The notes under the pieces were generated by a model that saw nothing but the letters and a program-made list of their open reading frames with translations, was not told where the DNA came from and ran no database searches. This document shows positions 1 to 9,370 of a stretch of DNA of 64,000 nt, one piece after another (the stretch's first letter is position 1; every line of letters begins with the position of its first letter). Made by a program: the position numbers and the translations under genes. The stretch spans positions 1,361,501 to 1,425,500 of the forward strand of contig JAKIMF020000004.1 of NCBI GenBank assembly GCA_022605425.2. The letters are read 5' to 3'. Source of the DNA: Hamiltosporidium tvaerminnensis (taxonomy: Eukaryota > Microsporidia > Dubosqiidae).

Positions 1-449
1 TTTATTTATTGTGGTTTATATTAAACATTTTCTGCAAATTGCAACGTTTAATTTATTTAATACTAAATTAGATTGTTTTTGCTTTTCTAGCTTAATCCAG
101 TACTCTGTAAGCCTCTGTTATGTCTTTTTGTTTCAATTTTTTTATATTTTGCAGTCAAGGCATTTTGAAAATAATTTTATTTTACTTTTAGTCAAATAAA
201 TTATAATCATTGTTGTTCATCCAGCCTTTCTCTTCAAAACGTACTTGCGATAAAGTAACCAAGTTCGTGTGTCTTACTTCCATTTAATACAATAATGGAC
301 AATCTTACACACCACACCCAAATAGACAATTAGCTTAGTTTTAAATTATGTTTTTAAAAAAAAAGTTATGGCTAGCTTTTCATCGGTTTTATATTTATTT
401 TGGTTCTGTTTCTAACAATCTAATGGGCATCTTAAAGCCCATTAAATGC
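1..449. other. AT-rich spacer, no gene seen
   Basis: Short open frames here lack a CCC-type start signal and any family resemblance. The Dong relic described next may extend into this stretch, but I cannot align it with confidence. Confidence 0.4.
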
Positions 450-1350
450 TATCTACTTGCGATTATAACCGGTTTGTAGCATATAGAACCATTGTGCGAT
501 TATACATAAAAATATACGCAACTCGTCAAAAAATAATGATACCCACATAATTGTACCATTTGCATTTTGGAAAAACTCAAATTTGATTTCAGTTTGAATG
601 ATTGTTATAAGATGGATTTTTTTACTTATAAATTGATTCCAAATCATTCTGAATTCGACAAAAACATAAGTCTAGGCTAAAAACTTATACTTGCTTTCAG
701 TTTCGAGAAATTCTCGGGCTAGAAGACTCCTAATTTGTTTTGTAGATTTAGTTTAAATTGATCTTCGAGATGTTTGTGAAAAAATCACGCACGTAATATG
801 CAGTCTGTTATAGTCTTTTCCGTGTATTTTTCACACCTATTTTATAATTGCTTGCAGTTTCGCTAGACTTATTGCATTGCTGACACATACCTTTCTCCTT
901 GGTGTACGTTTCTAGCCACGATATAACAGAAAACTGACTGTCATAGGCTTAATATTCTTTTTCTTTAGTCAGCTGAAGAGTCAACAACCTCACATGCTCC
1001 GGTCTTCTCACTTTATATAACTCTAGGTGAGGTTTTTGTTATTATATTTCCGTATATAATTTTGCTAGTTGAGCTTCTTCTAAATTTTTTTTAGTGACAT
1101 CTTCATCCTGCTTATATTTTACCTTTAAAATCCATTTATTACTGCAAGAATATTCATATGTATCCTAATCTTTTATAATTGCTTTTCTTTGGTTTTATAT
1201 TTCTTTCATTTTCTAAAAAAATCAAAATTTACAAAGGTATATATTCACCTCAAAATACATCACTATTTAGGTCTCTTCAAAGTTCTGTCTTAGAAAAATA
1301 TAGACGCTCTTTATAACCTAGCCTGCAATGTATATAAAATATTCTATAAA
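450..1350 (-). mobile_element. Decayed Dong-like LINE fragment (C-terminal half)
   Basis: Read on the minus strand, this stretch aligns in order with the intact-looking Dong copies at 12.6 and 34.4 kb. It has the 'GTAAAGAGCG...CTTCCTAGAACAGAACTTGGAAGAG' region near 1310-1280, the 'AAAATTTAGAAGAAGCTCAAC' block near 1085, a 'TGACTCTTCA...CTAAAGA' block near 970, and a segment near 920 that translates to VFCYI..RNV, as in the region before the element's Cys/His cluster. The frame is broken by many stops and indels. The part before 450 and the RT region above 1400 cannot be aligned by eye. It is an old non-functional copy. Confidence 0.7.
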
Positions 1351-2520
1351 AAAAATAGATTACACATTTAAGACTTTCTTTAAAAATATATTAAAAAGAT
1401 ACAAATCTATTATGTAATCGAGTAATAACACTAAGACATCAACAAGAAGTCAAACTGTGTAATAGTTTGAAAAATGTATGATACCCACAATATTGTTCCA
1501 ATTACTAACATTACTCTTTTAATTGTTTAAAAAATCCACAAAACCAACAAAAGTGCTTAAAAATAGAACATTAAACACATTAAAATCTGTTATTGGTTAT
1601 AAATATATTCTCACTAAATATTGCTTTAAATCCTTTCTAGATTATAGTAAATCATAATAAATCCAATAAAGAAATATCTTTTTACTTTCTAAAGTTTAAA
1701 TCATTAAACTACGAATCAATGTAAATAAATTTGATCGAATTTTCTTTTTAAGCTTTTTACTAAAGTATAAGCAATTGTATGATAAGATTAATGGTAAAAT
1801 AAATATTCCATGTAGTTTATTTATATCCAAAATATAATTATTGTTTGAATAGTCTCATCGAATTAAATACCTGTTAAAAAATTTTTCTTTATAAAATAAA
1901 CCAGAAAATTAAATTACTAAAGAATTACCAAATACATATATCCTAAAAAAATATATTTCTTCAGACAAAGAAAACGTTTATTTAATAGAATACCACGAAA
2001 CAGATAACACAATAGAATAAAAATTTTGTTAAATTGAACAGAATAAATAGAAACTACCAAGTTTCAGCTCTGACACAAAAATAAGAAAGTAATTCAGAAG
2101 AGAAAAAATATGTAGATTAGGAAATATTCCATAGACCGGCAAATATGTGTATATGAAAGGCTAAAGAAAATTCTATGTGTACTTTTAGATTAATTGAGAA
2201 ATAACTTAAATAAAACTATTCAGTAATTATATCTCATCTAAAGAAGTATAAGTAGATAATCTACTTTATTATTTTTTTGTTGAATGTAAAATATAGTTCG
2301 CTTATACAATGTTTCTAATTACTATACATTTAAAACAATCGAATTAACAAAAAAATTAGTAAAATACTTAAAACCCTATATAAAGATAAAAAACAAAATT
2401 TAATAATAAAATAGAATTCTTAGTTAACAAATTTTTATCTTTTAAATAATTCTTTCCACCATTTCAACTACCAATTTAATAAAAAAAACATTTTTTAAAT
2501 AAGAATTCTCTAAATTATTC
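1351..2520. other. AT-rich spacer, no gene seen
   Basis: About 80% A+T, with no open frame resembling a protein family. The lower end may hold further traces of the neighbouring minus-strand Dong relic. Confidence 0.4.
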
Positions 2521-2524
2521 CTAA

Positions 2525-2810
2525 AGACTCTATTAAGATAAAAAACATAATTTTAATAAAAAAAAAATTTTCTCAAAACTAAAAAAAATATTATTCTTAC
2601 AGACTCTATTAAGATAAAAAACATAATTTTAATAAAAAAAAAATTTTCTCAAAACTAAAAAAAATATTATTCTTACAGACTCTATTAAGATAAAAAACAT
2701 AATTTAATATAAAAAACATAATTTTAATAAAAAAAAATATTTTCTCAAATATAAAAAAAATACTCCAAAAATATAAAAAAAATACTCCAAAAATATAAAA
2801 AAAAAGAAAA
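2525..2810. repeat. Tandem repeats upstream of DCP2
   Basis: A 76-bp unit beginning GACTCTATTAAGATAAAAAAC recurs at 2526, 2602 and 2678, the last copy diverging. It is followed by a roughly 19-bp unit containing ACTCCAAAAATATAAAAAA repeated from about 2761 to 2805. The array ends just before the DCP2 start signal. Confidence 0.85.
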
Positions 2811-2814
2811 GAAA

Positions 2815-2817
2815 CCC
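2815..2817 (+). promoter_or_regulatory. CCC start-proximal signal of DCP2
   Basis: A CCC triplet lies 4 nt before the ATG at 2822 in an otherwise A-rich leader. CCC- or GGG-like motifs just upstream of start codons are described for microsporidian genes and support this start. Confidence 0.6.
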
Positions 2818-2821
2818 TCAA

Positions 2822-3532
2822 ATGAAATTTAAAGATGCATTAGAAGACCTATCAATACGATTTCTTTATTTTATATCAGAAGAAGATCTAAAATATACAG
2901 AAAGATTATTTTTTAAAATAGAAGAAGCATTTTGGCATTTTATAGATTTCTATTCCCACAAAACACCAAAACTTTCAGAAAAAGTATTTGCCATTCGTAT
3001 TATAATATACAACAACCTACCCATATCTAATATTCCAGAAAAATACAAAGAATATATAAAATATAAAAGAAACATTCCAGTATTTGGTGCTTTAATTCTT
3101 AATAAAGATTTAACACACATTTTACTTGTTAAGGGAATGCAAGAAGGATCCAAGTATTCCTTTCCCAAAGGAAAAAGATGTTTTAACGAAACACCTCAGC
3201 AATGTGCTATACGAGAAGTATATGAAGAAATCGGATACGATATTTCTACTAAGATTACTCAATACACCTGTGAAATTAAAAATGACACATATAAGTTGTT
3301 TGTTATTATTAATGTACATAATTCTACAAAATTCACCACCAAAACCAGAAATGAAATCTCAGATATTAAATGGTTTCCTATAAATGAAATACAATTTTAT
3401 GATTATAAAGAAGAAATATCATTTGTTAAAACACTAATACCAAAAATAAAAGAAATTGTAAATAAAATAAAAGAAAATCATTTCAGATTCAATCTTTCAA
3501 AATTCCATGAAATATTTAATTCCCTACAATAA
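2822..3532 (+). CDS. DCP2: mRNA-decapping enzyme Dcp2 (Nudix hydrolase)
   Basis: Catalytic subunit of the cytoplasmic decapping complex, which hydrolyses the m7GpppN cap of deadenylated mRNA to start 5'-3' decay. The 236-residue product has the N-terminal helical regulatory domain of Dcp2 (about 1-80, with the FxxEEAxWxFxDF-type helix at 32-43). A complete Nudix box follows at 117-139 (GKRCFNE...REVYEEIGY), with the REVxEExG metal-binding glutamates intact. A Dcp2-type Box B helix lies near 195-225. It is far shorter than yeast Dcp2, lacking the C-terminal regulatory extension, as expected in a microsporidian. Its 3' end is tandemly duplicated downstream. Start chosen at the ATG with CCC just upstream. 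Confidence 0.95.
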   Translation: MKFKDALEDLSIRFLYFISEEDLKYTERLFFKIEEAFWHFIDFYSHKTPKLSEKVFAIRIIIYNNLPISNIPEKYKEYIKYKRNIPVFGALILNKDLTHILLVKGMQEGSKYSFPKGKRCFNETPQQCAIREVYEEIGYDISTKITQYTCEIKNDTYKLFVIINVHNSTKFTTKTRNEISDIKWFPINEIQFYDYKEEISFVKTLIPKIKEIVNKIKENHFRFNLSKFHEIFNSLQ

Positions 3533-3768
3533 ACCCAAATAAAATAAAAGAAAATCATTTCAGATTCAATCTTTCAAAATTCCATGAAATATTTAATTCC
3601 CTACAATAAACCCAAATAAAATAAAAGAAAATCATTTCAGATTCAATCTTTCAAAATTCCATGAAATATTTAATTCCCTACAATAAACCCAAATAAAATA
3701 AAAGAAAATCATTTCAGATTCAATCTTTCAAAATTCCATGAAATATTTAATTCCCTACAATAAACCCA
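3457..3768 (+). repeat. 77-bp tandem repeat of the DCP2 3' end (4 copies)
   Basis: The last ~75 nt of DCP2, including its stop and the following AAACCC, repeat in tandem with a 77-bp period. The CAGATTCAATCTTTC word falls at 3484, 3561, 3638 and 3715. The first copy is coding. The last copy ends AATAAACCC directly abutting the ATG of the next gene, so the array supplies that gene's leader. Because 77 is not a multiple of 3, the extra copies cannot extend DCP2. Confidence 0.95.
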
Positions 3769-5174
3769 TGAGAAAACCAAAAAATAAAAGAAAAGAAAAA
3801 TTAGAATTAAATTGTAGTAACACATCAAGTGATACTTATACTGGAGATGGTTATACTGGAGATACTTATATTGAAGATAGTTATACTGGAGATGGTTATT
3901 TTGAAGATACTTATACTGGAGATACTTATACTGAAGATGATTATTTTGTAGATGATTATACTGGCGATAGTTTCTTAGTGACAATACATTTCTTTGATAA
4001 CCATAATACTATACATAATACTATATATGACAGTTATACTAATTATATACCTACTTTATATGACAATGACAGTTTATCAAACGAATTACTTACTTCTTCA
4101 CCACAAAATAATATTTTACAATCAAAAGAAGAAGAAGAAAAAGAAAAAGAAGAAGAAGTAAAAATCCTAAAAGAAGAAGAAGTAAAAGAAGAAGAAATAA
4201 AAGAAAAAGAAACACAAAAAATACAAGAAGAAATACAAAAAATCCAAAAAGAAATACAAAAAATACAAGAAAAATTAAAAAATAAAAAAACATTAAAAAT
4301 CACAGATATTCACTTCCTAAACCAATGTACATATACAGATAATCAATGGTTATACAAATTATTTATGTCTTATTTCTCATATATACATACAATACACCAT
4401 TTAGAAAAAGAAAAAGAAATATTAAAATATATTAAAAACATAAATGAACTATTCTATAACTGTGATGATAATTGTTATACTACTGATATGATATTTAAAG
4501 AGATTAAGAATATCAATTCCAATATATATTCCAGTTATAGTAATTTATATTCTAATAACACTACTGATAGTAATTTATATTCTAATAACAGTAACAGTAT
4601 TACTAATAACAGTATTACTACTGATAATATTTTATATTCTAATAACAGTAATAGTAATAACTTACACATTAGTAATAACTTACACATTACTAATAACTTA
4701 CACATTAGTAATAACTTACACACTAATAACAACAACACTACTATCAACAACACTACCACTACTAATATATCATTCTATGATACTCTTCTTTGTAAAACAC
4801 TATTCTATATTCTATATCCTCTTCCTCTAAATACTACATATGAAATAATTATAAATTTTAAAGATATTCTTACAAATAAAATTCTTATTTTTTTAAAAGA
4901 ATATATTTTTAAAGAAAAACTTATAAAAAAATATAAAGAAATAGAGAATAGTAGTTTATATAGTAGTTTATATAGTAGTTTATATAGTGGATGTAGTAAT
5001 AGTAGTTTATATAGTATGGATACTAACCCTAGTAATAGGGGTTGTAGTAATTTATATAGTAATAATAATAATTTAGATAGATTAGATAGTAATAATAATT
5101 TAGATAGATTATATAGTAATAATAATTTAGATAGATTAGATAGTAATATGGATAATTTAGATACTATAGTATAA
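3768..5174 (+). CDS. Unidentified repeat-rich protein, N-terminal part
   Basis: I do not recognise this gene. The likely start is the ATG at 3768 (MRKPKNKRKE...) with CCC immediately before it; an in-frame ATG at 3738 lies in the upstream repeat. The product has a basic N-terminus, a Thr/Gly/Asp repeat (TYTGDGYTGD-like) near residues 20-75, and a Glu/Lys coiled-coil-like stretch near 120-175. A better-conserved-looking helical block follows (KITDIHFLNQC...), then Asn/Ser/Tyr repeats, a second helical block (FYDTLLCKTLFYILYPLPL...), and SSLYSN/NNLDRLD repeats. The frame stops at 5172, but frame +1 continues NNNLDSNTN.. and runs into the next entry, so both are probably one gene with a frameshift near 5160-5175. 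Confidence 0.7.
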   Translation: MRKPKNKRKEKLELNCSNTSSDTYTGDGYTGDTYIEDSYTGDGYFEDTYTGDTYTEDDYFVDDYTGDSFLVTIHFFDNHNTIHNTIYDSYTNYIPTLYDNDSLSNELLTSSPQNNILQSKEEEEKEKEEEVKILKEEEVKEEEIKEKETQKIQEEIQKIQKEIQKIQEKLKNKKTLKITDIHFLNQCTYTDNQWLYKLFMSYFSYIHTIHHLEKEKEILKYIKNINELFYNCDDNCYTTDMIFKEIKNINSNIYSSYSNLYSNNTTDSNLYSNNSNSITNNSITTDNILYSNNSNSNNLHISNNLHITNNLHISNNLHTNNNNTTINNTTTTNISFYDTLLCKTLFYILYPLPLNTTYEIIINFKDILTNKILIFLKEYIFKEKLIKKYKEIENSSLYSSLYSSLYSGCSNSSLYSMDTNPSNRGCSNLYSNNNNLDRLDSNNNLDRLYSNNNLDRLDSNMDNLDTIV

Positions 5175-6297
5175 TAATAATAATTTAGATAGTAATACCA
5201 ACATATATATAAATAACAAAATAAATAATACTACAAATACAAATACAACAAATACAACAAACATATGGCCCTTCTTTAAAAGATTTACTGAGTATGGCTT
5301 AGAATATATAATAGAAGATCTTTTTAAATTATTATTTAGAAATAATTTATTATCTGTAAATATTTTAGAAGAAATAATGGAAAAATATAAAAATAAATTA
5401 AAAAAATGTATTTTTATAGAAATAAAAGGATATATTTCTATTTATTTAAGTAAAGATAAAGAAATGAAGAATATTGGATATTTTAAAGAAATGTTTAAAA
5501 ATGTTATGGGGTATTCTTTATATGTTTGTGGGAGTAAAAGAATTAAAATATTTAAAGGTATTTTTGAAATTATAATGATGAATGTATATAAGTGTATGGA
5601 GGGTTATAAGGGTATTACTAATGAACAACAGGGTGTTAGTGATAAGAGTAATGAATTAGAGGGTGTTAGTGATAAGAGTAATGAATTAGAGGGTTATAGT
5701 AACAGTAGTAGTATATTAGAGGGTTATAGTAACAGTAGTCGTATATTAGAGGGTTATGGTAACAGTTGTAGTAATGAATTACAGGGTTTTAGTAATAGTA
5801 GTAGTATATTATGAGGGTTTTAGTGAATAGTAGTAGTATATTAGAGGGTGTTAACATATGTAGTAATACAACAGGGTGTTAGTGATAGTAGTAGTATATT
5901 AGAGGGTTATAGTAACAGTAGTAATGAACAACAGGGTGTTAATATATGTAGTAATAAACAACACCGTGTTAGTGATAGTACTAATAATTATAAGGGTGTT
6001 AACATATGTAGTAATGAACAACAGGGTGTTAGTGATAGTAGTGATAATTATAAGGGTGTTAGTGATAAGAGTAACGAACAACAGGGTGTTAATATATGTA
6101 GTAATGAACAACACCCCTTTACTAACAATATACAGATTAACTATCTGTTAGATTTATATTTAACTATTAAGATGTATTTACCTTTAGAATATAAATTTTT
6201 ACTTACAAATATTCTTGTTTTAATAAAAGATTATTTAGAAAATAAAATGGAGAAATATGGATATGAATATTATATTGAGGAATATGAATTTATATAG
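5173..6297 (+). CDS. Unidentified repeat-rich protein, C-terminal part (frameshifted)
   Basis: Open in one frame from 5173, with no ATG until about 5377. It starts in the NNNLDSN repeat shared with the upstream frame, then gives a helical block (WPFFKRFTEYGLEYIIEDLF...KGIFEIIMMNVYKCMEG), a minisatellite-encoded EGVSDKSNEL/EGYSNSSSIL repeat, and a final helical block (INYLLDLYLTIKMYLPLEYK...) to the stop at 6297. A stop at 5812 arises from a small cluster of indels: one extra base near 5812, one near 5825 and two missing near 5868, relative to neighbouring repeat units. These cancel, so the same frame resumes from about 5869. Together with 3768-5174 this is probably a single ~840-codon gene. 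The function is unknown. Confidence 0.6.
5620..6120 (+). repeat. GGGTGTTA-type minisatellite inside a coding region
   Basis: Units of about 24-33 bp containing GAGGGTGTTAGTGATAAGAG or CAACAGGGTGTTAATATATG encode EGVSDKSN/QQGVNICSNE repeats. The same octamer recurs in the spacer and the next gene. Confidence 0.9.
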
Positions 6298-6680
6298 AAA
6301 ATAAGAGGGTGATGGTAATAGAGGTAGTGTAGAAGGTGGTGGGGATTAGAGAGTATGGAGAAGGGTGTTATTACTAAGGATATGTTAGAGGGTGGTGGGG
6401 ATTAGAGGGTATGGAGAAGGGTGTTATTACTAAGGATATGTTAGAGGGTGTTAGCCTATTAGAGGGTATGGAGAAGGGTGTTATTACTAAGGATATGTTA
6501 GAGGGTGTTAGCCTATTAGAGGGTATGGATGAGGGTGTTATTACTAAGACTAGTAATATAAGAGGTGTTATTACTAAGGATATGTTAGAGGGTGTTATTT
6601 ATAGGATATGTTAGAGGGTGTTAGTGATAAGGATATATAAGAGGTGTTAGTGATACAGGTAGTGTAGAGGGTGTTATATC
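6298..6680 (+). repeat. 56-57-bp tandem repeat with GGGTGTTA words
   Basis: A unit containing GGAGAAGGGTGTTATTACTA recurs at 6357, 6413 and 6470 and then degenerates to about 6680. Short open frames across it contain only the repeat and are not taken as genes. Confidence 0.85.
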
Positions 6681-7540
6681 TTTCTATACTCATATAGTTA
6701 TATAAAGGGGGCTAAGTATTTTTTATTATAATAGTAGTAACACCCTTTAAATAATATAAATAAAATGTTTTAAATTACAGTCTTATACATTAGTATTGAT
6801 ATTAAATCTTTATGTATTACTGGTTTATATTGGTCATATTACTGATATTCTCTTATTAAATAGTGGTATTATGTTAAATATTCTTATATTAAATAGTGGT
6901 ATTATCTTACTGCTTCTATTAGTTATATAACACCCTTTTAATTAGTACTCTTATATTTAACACCCTGTTATATTTATAAGTATTACTAACACCCTGTTAT
7001 ATAACTTATATTTAACACCCTGTAATATTTATATGTATTACTAACACCCTCTTATATAACTTATATTTAACACCCTGTTATTTTTAATACTCTTATATTT
7101 AACACCCTGTAATATTTATATGTATTACTAACACCCTGTTATTTTAACTACTATTATAGTTAACACCCTTTATCTTAATACTATATACAATATCACCCCT
7201 TTATATTACTATCTATATATTTAACACCTTGTTATTTTACTACTATTATAGTTAACACCCTGTTATATTTATAAGTATTACTAACACCCTTTATCTTAAT
7301 ACTATATACAATATCACCCCTGTTATTTTACTATCTATTATATTTAACTCCCTTTATTTTACTACTATTAATATTTAACACCCTGTTATTTTTACTACTA
7401 TTATAGTTAACACCCTTTATCTTAATACTATATACAATATCACCCCTGTTATTTTACTATCTATTATATTTATCACCCCTTTAACCACCCCCCTTTCTTA
7501 TAAATATATTTACCCCATTTATTTACCCCTTTAAAAAAAA
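6681..7540 (-). repeat. TAACACCC minisatellite in spacer (reverse orientation)
   Basis: From about 6735 to 7500 the spacer consists of AACACCC(T) words separated by 20-30 nt AT-rich segments such as TGTTATTTTACTACTATTATAGTT. This is the reverse complement of the GGGTGTTA units in the flanking genes. No gene is seen. The array ends in the CCCC-containing leader of the next gene. Confidence 0.9.
7526..7529 (+). promoter_or_regulatory. CCCC start-proximal signal of the STH1-like gene
   Basis: CCCC followed by TTTAAAAAAAAA lies 12 nt before the ATG at 7542, the same arrangement as for TAF10 and RPT2. Confidence 0.55.
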
Positions 7541-7541
7541 A

Positions 7542-9370
7542 ATGCCAGAAATTCCCCACCAATTTATATCCAACGAAAATCCATATTCATTTTCATCTAC
7601 AATATCAACAGACCCATACAACACAAAAAAACAAAGATTAGAATCTATTAATAGATTACAACCACCTTATATACCAATAGGTATAGATACTAAGTCTATA
7701 GAGATAGAAAGAAATAATATTGTTCAACAAGTCAAACAAACACTTATACGGGATATTCTTGTTAGTGAGTATAACAGGGTATCATGTTATATGAGTGATA
7801 AGATAGAATTAGAGGGATTTGAAGAGGGTGATAATAACAGTAGTGTATTAGAGGGTGTTAATGTAACAGTAGTAATGTATTAGAGGGTGTTAATAACAGT
7901 AGGAATAGAGTAGGGGGTGTTAATGATACAGATAGTAAACAACAGGGTGTTAATAACAGTACTAGTAAACAACAGGGTGTTAATAACAGTAGTAGTAAAC
8001 AACAGGGTGTTAATCACAGTAGTAGTAAACAAGACCCTGTTAACATAAGTACTAATAATCAACAGGGTGTTGATAACAATAGTAGTAAACAAGACCTTGT
8101 TAATCACAGTAGTAGTAAACAAGACCCTGTTAATAACAGTACTACCAAACAAGACCCTGTTAATAACAGTACTAATAAACAAGACCCTGTTAATAAGAGT
8201 ACTAATACCTTACACCCCTTTACTACCAACACCAACACTATCCCCACCAACACTATCCCCACCAACACTACCCCCACCAACAACCCTGATACTAATACCC
8301 TCCTCACTCTCCTTACATCTTATCTTCACTCTATTAACTACTCTGACACACACCTTCTCTCTTCCCTTACAAAAGTACGTAAACTACTTCTACACACTAA
8401 ACAACAAACACTCCGTACATCAGTATACAAATCAATATCCTCTTCACTCTCACCTTCTCAACTCCTATCTTCCACATCAAAACACCACAGAAACACACTT
8501 ACAGATCTTTACATACTTAACACCCTAGAATCCAAATATAAAACAGAACAATTAAAAAAACAAACTTTTAAAAAAATAGAAATTTCTAGAAATATTTTAG
8601 AAACGCATAAAAGAATAATAAATAATATAAAAATACGCATAAATATAACAGAAAAGTTTTATAAATGCATAAATAATTTAAATATTAATTTTTATAAATT
8701 AGAAAGTAAAAAACAAGAAAAAATTAGAAGAGAAAGACTTAAAGCATTACGTAATGAAGATGAACAAGGATATTTGTTATTGTTAAAAGAAAAAAAAGAA
8801 GAAAGAATAGAATATATACTTAATAAGACAGATGAGTATATATCAATATTAACAGAGAGAATAAGAAGTAGTAGTAATAGGGTAGGGATTGAGGGTGTTA
8901 GTAATAGTAGGATAGGGTTAGAGGGTGTTAGTAATAGTAGGATAGAGTTAGAGGGTGTTAGTAATAGTAGGATAGAGTTAGAGGGTGTTAACAATCAGAC
9001 TAATACACAACACCCTGTTAACCATCAAACTAATACACAACACCCTGTTAACCATCTATCTAATACACAACACCCTGTTAATACCATCCATACTAATACA
9101 CAACACCCTGTTAACCATCTATCTAATACTAACACCCCCACCAATACCCCCAATACTAACACCCTGTTAATACTAATACCAATACATAACACCCTGTTAA
9201 CCATCTATCTAATACACAACCCCAATCTACCAATACTAACACCCCCACCAATACCCCCAATACCAATAACACCCCCACCAATACCAATACCTATAACACC
9301 CCCACTATTGACTACTTTCTTACTGCCCATCTTATCTCTGAACCTTTATTATCACAACCCTCTTATTTAA
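7542..9370 (+). CDS. STH1: STH1/SNF2-like remodelling ATPase, N-terminal part (HSA region, frameshifted)
   Basis: The 5' half of a Brm/Sth1-type gene. The ATG at 7542 opens a frame of 113 codons. Near 7862 an extra GT within a minisatellite unit shifts the frame, after which a second frame is open, without an ATG, from 7823 to 9370. That frame encodes Asn/Ser/Gln repeats (NNSSSKQQGV-like), then a non-repetitive Leu-rich helical segment (TLLTLLTSYLHSINYSD.., from about 8300). A typical HSA/post-HSA segment follows (about 8520-8870) containing NEDEQGYLLLLKEKKEERI and LNKTDEYISILTERI, matching the Snf2/Sth1 region just before the ATPase. In Sth1 this region binds actin-related proteins. More repeats follow and a second frameshift near 9167-9190 leads into the ATPase frame. 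Confidence 0.8.
7855..8220 (+). repeat. Minisatellite of 30-bp units with GGGTGTTAAT/CCCTGTTAAT
   Basis: Units of about 30 bp such as AACAACAGGGTGTTAATAAC and AACAAGACCCTGTTAATAAC encode NNSSSKQQGV/NNSTNKQDPV repeats in the N-terminal linker of the STH1-like protein. Confidence 0.9.
8880..9300 (+). repeat. Minisatellite switching from GGGTGTTA to AACACCC words
   Basis: From 8880 units read GAGGGTGTTAGTAATAGTAG; from about 9000 they read AATACACAACACCCTGTTAA, and they then turn into ACACCCCCACCAATACC. Both orientations of the core word occur side by side inside the coding region, and the second frameshift of the gene lies here. Confidence 0.85.

Noticed and set aside
3738-3767. Upstream ATG for the unidentified gene
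   Set aside because: It lies in the copied DCP2 3' end; the ATG at 3768 has CCC directly before it.
4043-4303. Minus-strand hydrophobic frames
   Set aside because: Antisense of the Glu/Lys coiled-coil coding repeat, which yields Phe/Leu runs by composition.
6700-7500. Telomere-like repeats (AACACCC resembles some fungal telomere units)
   Set aside because: Words are separated by 20-30 nt AT-rich segments, occur in both orientations and lie between and inside genes far from a sequence end.
8067-8528. Open frame of 153 codons over the minisatellite
   Set aside because: It is a shadow; the HSA-encoding frame (…LNTLESKYKTEQLKK) is a different one that continues into conserved sequence.
8985-9170. 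Frame of 61 codons (LLTIYLIHNT repeats)
   Set aside because: Off-frame reading of the AACACCCTGTTAA minisatellite.
5600-9300. CRISPR-like repeat-spacer pattern
   Set aside because: Repeats are only about 8 nt constant, spacers are themselves repetitive, much is coding, and the genome is eukaryotic.
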